NCBI GenBank assembly: GCA_016295545.1
Contig: JAEDLA010000095.1
Location: 1 to 6,085 of the forward strand
Direction: 5' to 3'
DNA length: 6,085 nucleotides
Source of the DNA: Oscillospiraceae bacterium
GTDB taxonomy: Bacteria > Bacillota > Clostridia > Oscillospirales > Ruminococcaceae
Every line of letters starts with the position of its first letter. The first letter of the stretch is position 1. The notes beneath the pieces were generated by a model, which made no database searches, was not told the DNA's origin, and was given only the letters and a program-made list of their open reading frames with translations. Of this stretch, positions 1 to 4,890 are shown piece by piece. Position numbers and translations under genes: made by a program.

Positions 1-79
1 CTTAATATTCTGCTATGCCGCTTCAAAAAAACGGCTTTTGTGAGTCAAACCAAATTTAAGAAAAATGTAGTTTTTTGTG

Positions 80-110
80 AGGCAGGCTCAGGTCTGCTTT
101 TTTATTTTAT
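80..110 (+). terminator. Intrinsic terminator of an upstream gene outside the window
   Basis: The arms at 80-87 and 92-99 (AGGCAGGC and GTCTGCTT) form an 8-bp stem with two G-U pairs around a TCAG tetraloop. A T-rich run, TTTTATTTTAT, follows directly. The T-tract lies only on the + strand side, so this should end rightward transcription entering from a gene left of the window. A weaker GCCG/CGGC hairpin followed by four Ts lies at 17-39 and may be a remnant or accessory terminator. No coding sequence is supported in 1-150. Confidence 0.72.
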
Positions 111-150
111 CACATATCCGGAATATTTTCAATAAGCCTGATTCAGAAAC

Positions 151-179
151 TTGTACAATAAATATCAGTATGCTATAAT
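151..179 (+). promoter_or_regulatory. Sigma-A type promoter of the sigma factor / membrane protein pair
   Basis: A -35 box TTGTAC (151-156), a 17-bp spacer and a perfect -10 box TATAAT (174-179) with an extended -10 TGC (171-173) predict transcription from about position 186. This leaves a 5' UTR of about 60 nt. A GAAAC pentamer at 146-150 resembles ECF -35 elements, but no matching ECF -10 sits at the right distance. The promoter as seen is therefore a housekeeping one, and autoregulation by the ECF factor is not shown. Confidence 0.75.
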
Positions 180-185
180 TATAGC
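172..185. promoter_or_regulatory. Perfect 14-bp palindrome over the -10 box, possible operator
   Basis: GCTATAATTATAGC reads identically on both strands and covers the -10 hexamer and the bases up to the predicted start of transcription. A dimeric repressor could bind here and block the promoter. The palindrome may equally be a by-product of the TATAAT box in AT-rich DNA, since half of it is the -10 element itself. No regulator is identified. Confidence 0.3.
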
Positions 186-233
186 GTTACTTTGAACTGC
201 TGTTTTTCGTCATTATTGGTGAGAGGGAATAAA

Positions 234-240
234 GGAGGGG
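234..240 (+). promoter_or_regulatory. Ribosome binding site that fixes the sigma factor start
   Basis: GGAGGGG lies 5-7 nt before the ATG at 246. A longer reading from a TTG at 192 is open in frame, but that codon has no Shine-Dalgarno sequence and would start about 6 nt from the predicted 5' end of the transcript. The 246 start is therefore preferred, which removes 18 residues that do not look like ECF sequence. Confidence 0.8.
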
Positions 241-245
241 ATCTA

Positions 246-797
246 ATGGAAGATACTCATATTATAGAGCTGTACTGGCAGAGGAATGAAATGGCAATAA
301 AGGAAAGCAAAACAAAATATGGCGCATATTGCGGTACGATTGCCGGAAATATACTTCACTCGGCAGAAGATACAGAAGAATGTGTAAATGATACATGGCT
401 TCATGCGTGGAATTCTATCCCTCCTGAGAAGCCTTGCAGATTATCAGTCTTTTTAGGCAGAATAACACGTAATCTTGCCATAGACAGGTATCGCAGGAAT
501 AAATCTCAGAAACACGGCGGAGGGCAGGCTGCTCTTTGCATTGATGAATTAAGCGAATGTATCGGAGAAAATTCCCCTGTTGAGGACAGAGCGGCTCTGA
601 ATGAGCTTCTTAATATATTTCTGAGTAGTCTGCCTGAAAAGAACAGGAATATCTTTCTGCTCAGGTACTGGTATTTTATTCCTGTCAGAGATATTGCACG
701 CCGCTGCGGCATGACAGAGGGTGCAGTAAAGATGATTTTGCAGCGTGTTCGCAGCAAGCTGAAAGAATATCTGGAAAAGGAAGGTGTTGGCATATGA
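246..797 (+). CDS. ECF-type RNA polymerase sigma factor (sigma-70 family)
   Basis: This 183-residue protein has the two-domain layout of extracytoplasmic-function sigma factors, which direct RNA polymerase to a small set of promoters and are usually held inactive by a membrane partner. Region 2 spans about residues 24-86. It includes the acidic AEDTEECVNDTWLHAW stretch typical of region 2.2 core binding, and ITRNLAIDRYRRN (region 2.4, -10 recognition). After a linker of about 35 residues, region 4 (about 121-176) begins LPEKNRNIFLLRYW and has a helix-turn-helix at about 148-171 (DIARRCGMTEGAVKMILQRV) that would read the -35 box. The length is normal for the family. Its last four bases overlap the start of the next gene (ATGA), so the two are translationally coupled. 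The sigma family is clear; the subgroup, the signal and the target promoters are not. No ECF-like promoter precedes this gene. Confidence 0.93.
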   Translation: MEDTHIIELYWQRNEMAIKESKTKYGAYCGTIAGNILHSAEDTEECVNDTWLHAWNSIPPEKPCRLSVFLGRITRNLAIDRYRRNKSQKHGGGQAALCIDELSECIGENSPVEDRAALNELLNIFLSSLPEKNRNIFLLRYWYFIPVRDIARRCGMTEGAVKMILQRVRSKLKEYLEKEGVGI

Positions 798-1966
798 AAA
801 ACAAGGACATTCTTCTTGACGTTATCGGTGATACCGATGAAAAGCTTATCCCTGAGCTTTCTGCTGAAAGAAAAAAGAGCCGTATTATAAAATGGTCTGT
901 ATTCGGCGGCGGTATATGTGCTGCTGCTGTTATTGCCTGCGCAGTTATGCTGTCATCTGGTCAGAAGCAAATGAGCTATAAATCACTTTACGGTGATTTG
1001 CCGCATACTGCGCAGTTCGGTACTAAGTCGGGCAGCGAGAAAATTGATTCGGAAGTTATGTACGGCGGTATGGGATTTGAGGGACTTATGGCTTATGATA
1101 TTTCCGAGCTTGCTGTTCCCAATCCATGCAGTCCTGAAGATGTGCCGGAAGCTCTGCCTGTATATCGTAATCTTTCATACGAAAATGATTATCTTACATC
1201 TGATGATGTAAAAGAAATTGCGGAAAACACTGCCGCCGCCCTGAATAAAACGATTACCGAAAAAAAATCAGAATATGAGTTTAAATGTGATGATTCCACA
1301 AGTATTAGTGTTTACGGCAATGGAATGATAGGCATTTTATTCGGGAAAGCCGTTGCTGTTCCCCCTGAATACAAATTTACCTATGGAGATACTTCACCGG
1401 CTGAAGCCGAGAAAGTACTGTCATATTTTTCAGAGCAATATGCCGCACTTCTGCAATATGATGAGCCTGTATGCTATTCATTCGCTGACCGTTTATACTC
1501 CGGCGAAGAAATTCGCTCCTATTACGTGTATAATAAATCAGAAGATATTGTCAGTGATATTCTGAATTTCAGCTTTTCTCATGCACTTTTTAGTCCTGAT
1601 GACAGCGGAGATCTGATGTGTATATGGCTTACAAATTCATACTGTTCATCTGAATATGCCGGAGATTATCCTGTGATAACAGCTGATGAAGCAGCTGAAC
1701 TGCTTCTGTCAGGGAGCTATTACAGCTCCGTTCCGGCTGATTATCTTCCCGGCGGCACTATTTCTGCTGAGGATATTGCAAGAACAGACATCATTTACAG
1801 AACCGGCAGAGAAGAGTATTATCAGCCATATTATCGCTTTTATGTTGAGCTTGATAACGAAGCATTCAATATGGCGGATAATCTGAAAAATTTCGGTATA
1901 TTCTATGTTCCTGCGATAGAATCAGAGTATCTCAGCGATTTCAGTCCGGGAGTTTCGTTCAACTGA
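794..1966 (+). CDS. Single-pass membrane protein, probable anti-sigma factor or sensor for the adjacent ECF sigma factor
   Basis: The 390-residue protein has a short cytoplasmic N-terminus (1-33) containing DILLDVIGDTDEKLIPE. Similar segments occur at the start of membrane proteins encoded beside ECF sigma genes in clostridia (recalled, not searched). A basic stop RKKSR (26-30) is followed by one hydrophobic helix at about 34-53 (WSVFGGGICAAAVIACAVML). The remaining 335 residues would lie outside the cell; they are acidic, tyrosine- and serine-rich, and match no domain I recognise. The zinc anti-sigma motif (HX3CX2C) is absent, so this is not a ZAS-type anti-sigma. The start overlaps the sigma stop by 4 nt with an AGGAAGGT ribosome site about 8 nt upstream, which implies stoichiometric coupling. 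The membrane anchor and the pairing are seen; the anti-sigma role is inferred from topology and context. It could instead be a regulated target or a co-expressed sensor. Confidence 0.78.
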   Translation: MKNKDILLDVIGDTDEKLIPELSAERKKSRIIKWSVFGGGICAAAVIACAVMLSSGQKQMSYKSLYGDLPHTAQFGTKSGSEKIDSEVMYGGMGFEGLMAYDISELAVPNPCSPEDVPEALPVYRNLSYENDYLTSDDVKEIAENTAAALNKTITEKKSEYEFKCDDSTSISVYGNGMIGILFGKAVAVPPEYKFTYGDTSPAEAEKVLSYFSEQYAALLQYDEPVCYSFADRLYSGEEIRSYYVYNKSEDIVSDILNFSFSHALFSPDDSGDLMCIWLTNSYCSSEYAGDYPVITADEAAELLLSGSYYSSVPADYLPGGTISAEDIARTDIIYRTGREEYYQPYYRFYVELDNEAFNMADNLKNFGIFYVPAIESEYLSDFSPGVSFN

Positions 1967-1987
1967 CAACAGAAAATCTTTCTCATC

Positions 1988-2020
1988 GGCTCACGGAATG
2001 CTCTGTGAGCCTTTTGCTTA
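1988..2020 (+). terminator. Intrinsic terminator of the sigma factor unit
   Basis: GGCTCAC (1988-1994) pairs perfectly with GTGAGCC (2005-2011). The stem can continue inward by a G-U and two Watson-Crick pairs to a 4-nt loop, and CTTTTGCTTATT follows. The hairpin lies 21 nt after the stop codon at 1964-1966. It separates the sigma unit from the asnB operon. Confidence 0.75.
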
Positions 2021-2083
2021 TTATTGAGTGATGATATCTCCTTGAAAAATCACACTATTTCACAAACAGACTTAAATGCGGAA

Positions 2084-2100
2084 AAAATTTCTTAAATTTT
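2084..2100. repeat. AT-rich inverted repeat upstream of the asnB promoter
   Basis: AAAATTT and AAATTTT form a perfect 7-bp inverted repeat around CTT, ending 11 bp before the -35 box. It could act as an UP element for the RNA polymerase alpha subunit or as a repressor or activator site. In DNA this AT-rich, chance is also plausible. Apart from the terminator, nothing else is evident in 2021-2083. Confidence 0.3.
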
Positions 2101-2111
2101 GGCTGTTTATA

Positions 2112-2140
2112 TTGCAAATTTTCTCTTAATGTAGTATAAT
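2112..2140 (+). promoter_or_regulatory. Sigma-A promoter of the asnB operon
   Basis: TTGCAA (2112-2117) and a perfect TATAAT (2135-2140) are separated by exactly 17 bp, predicting a transcript start at about 2147. A-T rich sequence precedes the -35 box. The 5' UTR would be about 155 nt, which is long for a simple leader and is filled by the structured element that follows. Confidence 0.82.
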
Positions 2141-2146
2141 ATTATA

Positions 2147-2301
2147 AATGTGATATCAGGTCACCTCTGAAACCCACCGGCAAAAGCCGTAGCACCTCAT
2201 TGGTCTGCTTTTTCTGTAATATTTCCGCAGGAAGTACCTGCATATCTGAGATACTATGGCTTTTAGAGGTGACCTGCAGATAGAATAACCGGAGGTTTAT
2301 T
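2147..2301 (+). promoter_or_regulatory. Structured 5' leader RNA of asnB, candidate undescribed riboswitch-like element
   Basis: A perfect 12-bp stem, CAGGTCACCTCT (2157-2168) with AGAGGTGACCTG (2265-2276), closes an 88-96 nt domain that starts about 10 nt from the predicted 5' end of the mRNA. The stem can extend in two exclusive ways because both use 2261-2264. In state A, 2169-2172 pairs with 2261-2264 and a CGGC-AAAA-GCCG hairpin (2178-2189) forms. In state B, 2182-2192 pairs with 2254-2264 (11 bp, one G-U), which destroys that hairpin and leaves 2169-2181 unpaired. Smaller hairpins are GCAGG/CCTGC (2227-2231/2237-2241) and TATC/GATA (2243-2246/2250-2253). The segment 2170-2180 is complementary to the asnB Shine-Dalgarno region. 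No T-box sequence (GGTGGNACC) is present, nor do I see motifs of the common riboswitches (TPP, SAM, lysine, glycine, ykkC, THF, purine). No terminator precedes the gene, so control of translation is more likely. The alternative is a small mobile inverted-repeat element (MITE). Confidence 0.6.
2289..2298 (+). promoter_or_regulatory. asnB Shine-Dalgarno region with upstream complement
   Basis: CCGGAGGTTT contains GGAGG 6 nt before the ATG at 2302. It can pair with 2170-2180 of the leader: AAACC with GGTTT and CCGG with CCGG, 9 bp around a 2x1 internal loop. Such pairing would hide the ribosome site. Confidence 0.5.
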
Positions 2302-4176
2302 ATGTGTGGAATAGTTGGATTCACAAACACCATTAACGACTCAAACGTTGTCATCGGCAGAATGATGGACAGGATAAGGCACAGAGGTCCCGATGCGGAG
2401 GGAAAATATGTGGACGGTGATATAGCTCTCGGTCACCGCAGACTGAGTATCATTGACGTAAGCTCTCAGGGAGACCAGCCGATTTTCAACGAGGACGGTT
2501 CATTAGTTCTTGTTTTCAACGGCGAGATTTATAATTTTCAGGAAATTCGTGAAAAGCTTGTTGCCGCCGGTCATATTTTTAAAACAAAAACTGACTCCGA
2601 AGTCCTTATTCACGGCTATGAGGAGTACGGCGAAAAGCTTCTTGACAAGCTCAGGGGAATGTTCGCCTTTGTTATCTGGGACAAAAATAAAAAGGAGCTT
2701 TTCGGTGCAAGGGATTTCTTCGGTATCAAGCCTCTTTACTACGCTCAGATGAACAATACATTCATGTTCGGCTCAGAGATAAAAAGCTTTCTTGATCACC
2801 CTGATTTTAAAAAGGAGCTTAACGAAAGAGTTCTTGAAAATTACCTGACATTCCAGTATTCTCCTACAGAGGAGACATTTTTCAGGAATGTGTATAAGCT
2901 TCCTCCGGCTCACTATTTCAGGCTCAGCGGCGGAAAACTGGAGATAAAACGCTTCTGGGACGTACATTTCTCACCCGATGAGAAGCCTGACCTTAACGAG
3001 TGGGTAAACAGGATATCCGATACATTTCATGATTCAGTCAAAGCTCATAAAATTGCCGATGTTGAGGTAGGCTCATTCCTTTCAAGCGGTGTGGATTCAA
3101 GCTATGTTGCCGCAATTGCCGACGTTGACAAGACCTTTACCGTAGGATTCGGCAAGGACGAGAAGTATAACGAAATAGGCTGGGCAAAGGAGTTTTCAAA
3201 AGCTATCGGCAAGGAAAACAACAGCAAGGTGATTTCCGGAGAGGAATACTGGGACAGTCTTGCAAAGATACAGTATCACATGGATGAGCCGCTTGCTGAT
3301 CCAGCCGCAGTTGCCCTGTATTTTGTATGCAATATAGCTTCTGAGAAGCTGAAAGTCGTTCTTTCAGGCGAGGGAGCTGACGAGATATTCGGCGGCTATA
3401 ACGTTTACAGCGAGCCGGGGGCTACTGCCTATGACAGACTTCCCGCATCTCTGAGAAAAGGGATAGGCAGTATTGCCGGAAAGCTTCCTGCAAAGAGAGG
3501 TGTGAATTTCTTTGTCCGCAAGGGAAAAACTCTTGAGGAGAGATTTATCGGCAACGCCTATATGTTCACTCCTGAGGACAGAAAGAAGATACTGAAAATA
3601 ACGACCGACGCTCCTGAGCCGCTGGCAATTACACAGCCTTTCTACAATAATGTCAGCTCTATGGACGATGTTACAAAAATGCAGTATCTTGATCTTCACC
3701 TGTGGATGGCAGGAGATATTCTCCTGAAAGCTGACAAAATGAGTATGGCTAATTCTCTGGAGCTTCGTGTACCGTTCCTTGACAAGGAGGTCATGGCGCT
3801 GGCTGAGAGGATTCCTGTACGCTACAGGGTTACACGCAAAGAGGTAACTGATGAGCATACAAAATATGTGACAAAATATGCAATGCGCCTTGCGGCTAAA
3901 AAGGATACTCCCGAGCAGACAGCAAAAACAGCTGCCAAAAAGAAGCTTGGATTCCCTGTGCCTATCCGTGTATGGCTTAAAGAGGATAAATATTATAATA
4001 TCGTCCGCAGTGCATTTGAAAGCGAAAGCAGTAAGAAATTCTTCAATACAGCTCCGCTTATCAGACTGCTTGACGACCATAAAGAGGGAAAAGCTGACAA
4101 CAGCCGTAAAATATGGACAGTTTTCATTTTCCTTGTGTGGTATAAGGTCTACTTTGAAAATAATGGAGAGTATTAA
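2302..4176 (+). CDS. asnB: Asparagine synthetase, glutamine-hydrolysing (AsnB)
   Basis: The enzyme makes asparagine from aspartate, glutamine and ATP, releasing glutamate, AMP and pyrophosphate, in the cytosol. The N-terminal class II glutaminase domain (about 1-200) begins MCGIVGF, with Cys2 as the nucleophile after removal of Met1. It has RHRGPDAEG (26-34), GHRRLSIID (44-52), NGEIYN (73-78) and TDSE (97-100), which bind glutamine. The synthetase domain (about 220-600) has the pyrophosphate loop SSGVDS (261-266), a relaxed form of SGGVDS, and LSGEGADEIFGGY (354-366). Near the C-terminus KKLGFPVPIRVWL matches the family. At 624 residues it is full length and close to B. subtilis AsnB in size. 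The ATG follows GGAGG by 6 nt. It is the first gene of the operon and sits behind the structured leader. All key residues are present, so I see no sign of decay. A specialised amidotransferase role (cell wall or antibiotic) is less likely given the pyrB linkage. Confidence 0.95.
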   Translation: MCGIVGFTNTINDSNVVIGRMMDRIRHRGPDAEGKYVDGDIALGHRRLSIIDVSSQGDQPIFNEDGSLVLVFNGEIYNFQEIREKLVAAGHIFKTKTDSEVLIHGYEEYGEKLLDKLRGMFAFVIWDKNKKELFGARDFFGIKPLYYAQMNNTFMFGSEIKSFLDHPDFKKELNERVLENYLTFQYSPTEETFFRNVYKLPPAHYFRLSGGKLEIKRFWDVHFSPDEKPDLNEWVNRISDTFHDSVKAHKIADVEVGSFLSSGVDSSYVAAIADVDKTFTVGFGKDEKYNEIGWAKEFSKAIGKENNSKVISGEEYWDSLAKIQYHMDEPLADPAAVALYFVCNIASEKLKVVLSGEGADEIFGGYNVYSEPGATAYDRLPASLRKGIGSIAGKLPAKRGVNFFVRKGKTLEERFIGNAYMFTPEDRKKILKITTDAPEPLAITQPFYNNVSSMDDVTKMQYLDLHLWMAGDILLKADKMSMANSLELRVPFLDKEVMALAERIPVRYRVTRKEVTDEHTKYVTKYAMRLAAKKDTPEQTAKTAAKKKLGFPVPIRVWLKEDKYYNIVRSAFESESSKKFFNTAPLIRLLDDHKEGKADNSRKIWTVFIFLVWYKVYFENNGEY

Positions 4177-4182
4177 CAGCTT

Positions 4183-4851
4183 ATGGCAAGTATCATAACA
4201 TATAAATATATCAAGCAGAATCCCGATATTATGGAGTATATCCGCCGTGCCGACAAGGCACTTGAAGCGCAGGGCTACACGGAGCATTCCTTTGCTCACG
4301 TTGAGAGAGTTGCTCATGTTTCAAGCATGATCCTTGAAACTCTCGGCTTCGATGAAAGGACAGTTGAGCTTGCACGCATTGCCGGAATCATGCACGACAT
4401 AGGCAATGTTATAAACCGTGTTGACCATGCTCAGAGCGGTGCTGTAATGGCATTCCGTCTGCTGGACAATCTGAGTATGCCTGCCGCAGAAATATGCTCG
4501 ATAATCTCGGCAATAGGCAATCACGACGAGGGTACAGGACTTCCCCTTGATCCGATTTCGGCAGCTCTGATAATCGGCGACAAAACTGATGTCAGAAGAA
4601 GCCGTGTCCGCAATACCGATATGCTTACCTTTGATATCCATGACCGTGTAAATTATGCGGTTGAAGTCTCAAAGGTTGAGATAAACGAGGAAAAGACTTC
4701 CATAATACTTAATTTGCAGATAGATACGGGAATGTCCTCTGTACTGGAATATTTTGAAATATTCCTTGACAGAATGCTTTTATGCAAGAGAGCAAGCCAG
4801 TTCTTAGGACTGACATTTGAAATGATTATTAACGGAGGCAGAGTTCTCTGA
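4183..4851 (+). CDS. HD-domain protein, putative metal-dependent phosphohydrolase
   Basis: This 222-residue soluble protein has an HD fold, a family that mostly hydrolyses phosphate esters of nucleotides or signalling molecules with one or two metals. The likely metal ligands are His39 (HSFAHVERV), the His71-Asp72 pair (IMHDIGNVINRVDH), His114-Asp115 (GNHDEG) and Asp133 (IGDKTDVRRSR). DIHDRVNYAV follows at 151-160. The set is complete, so the protein should be catalytic. About 55 C-terminal residues after the core (KVEINEEKTSIILNLQID onward) form a mixed beta/alpha tail. It begins 6 nt after the asnB stop. The nearest ribosome site is GGAGAG inside the asnB end, about 12 nt upstream, which is slightly far; a later Met17 has no site, so ATG 4183 is kept. 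Very similar stand-alone HD proteins occur in clostridia (from memory). The substrate is unknown. Placement between asnB and pyrB hints at a nucleotide or phosphorylated metabolite, but this is inference. Confidence 0.88.
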   Translation: MASIITYKYIKQNPDIMEYIRRADKALEAQGYTEHSFAHVERVAHVSSMILETLGFDERTVELARIAGIMHDIGNVINRVDHAQSGAVMAFRLLDNLSMPAAEICSIISAIGNHDEGTGLPLDPISAALIIGDKTDVRRSRVRNTDMLTFDIHDRVNYAVEVSKVEINEEKTSIILNLQIDTGMSSVLEYFEIFLDRMLLCKRASQFLGLTFEMIINGGRVL

Positions 4852-4857
4852 ATTCTG

Positions 4858-4880
4858 CTTCCGGAAAAATATACCGGAGG
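4858..4880 (+). promoter_or_regulatory. Hairpin sequestering the pyrB ribosome binding site
   Basis: CTTCCGG (4858-4864) pairs with CCGGAGG (4874-4880), a 7-bp stem with one T-G pair and a 9-nt A/T loop. The 3' arm is the pyrB Shine-Dalgarno itself, 10 nt before the ATG at 4891. The stem begins 6 nt after the HD gene stop (4849-4851), so ribosomes finishing that gene would melt it. This suggests translational coupling or tuning of pyrB. No T-tract follows, so it is not a terminator. Confidence 0.55.
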
Positions 4881-4890
4881 TTAAATTATT

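Noticed and set aside
1..135. Frame open on the + strand from the window edge to a TAA at 133-135, which could be the tail of an upstream gene
   Set aside because: It runs straight through a convincing terminator at 80-103, and its translation is dominated by terminator and T-tract codons with no recognisable protein end.
192..245. Longer N-terminus for the sigma factor from a TTG at 192
   Set aside because: It has no ribosome binding site, lies about 6 nt from the predicted transcript start, and adds residues not typical of ECF factors. ATG 246 has an excellent GGAGGGG.
2256..2288. Ten-codon ORF (MAFRGDLQIE) in the asnB leader ending just before the Shine-Dalgarno, possible leader peptide
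   Set aside because: It has only a weak GAGAT upstream and no asparagine or aspartate codon run, and most of it is simply the 3' arm of the stem. A start-stop ATG-TGA at 2148-2153 was set aside for the same lack of a ribosome site.
2147..2301. T-box leader responding to uncharged tRNA-Asn
   Set aside because: The conserved T-box sequence and a terminator/antiterminator pair are absent, and the leader is too short for a standard T-box.
2142..2354. 70-codon minus-strand ORF across the leader and the start of asnB
   Set aside because: It has no ribosome site or promoter evidence, and its sequence is antisense to the leader stem and the AsnB N-terminus. Part of its resemblance to the + strand peptide arises from the inverted repeat itself.
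3364..4317. 317-codon minus-strand ORF antisense to asnB and the HD gene
   Set aside because: It lies opposite two strongly supported genes, its translation is rich in Cys, Phe and Leu without any domain, and it is a codon-bias shadow.
4852..4890. PyrR-type or UTP-sensitive attenuator before pyrB
   Set aside because: The only structure is a short hairpin over the ribosome site. There is no terminator T-tract and no recognisable PyrR-binding hairpin.
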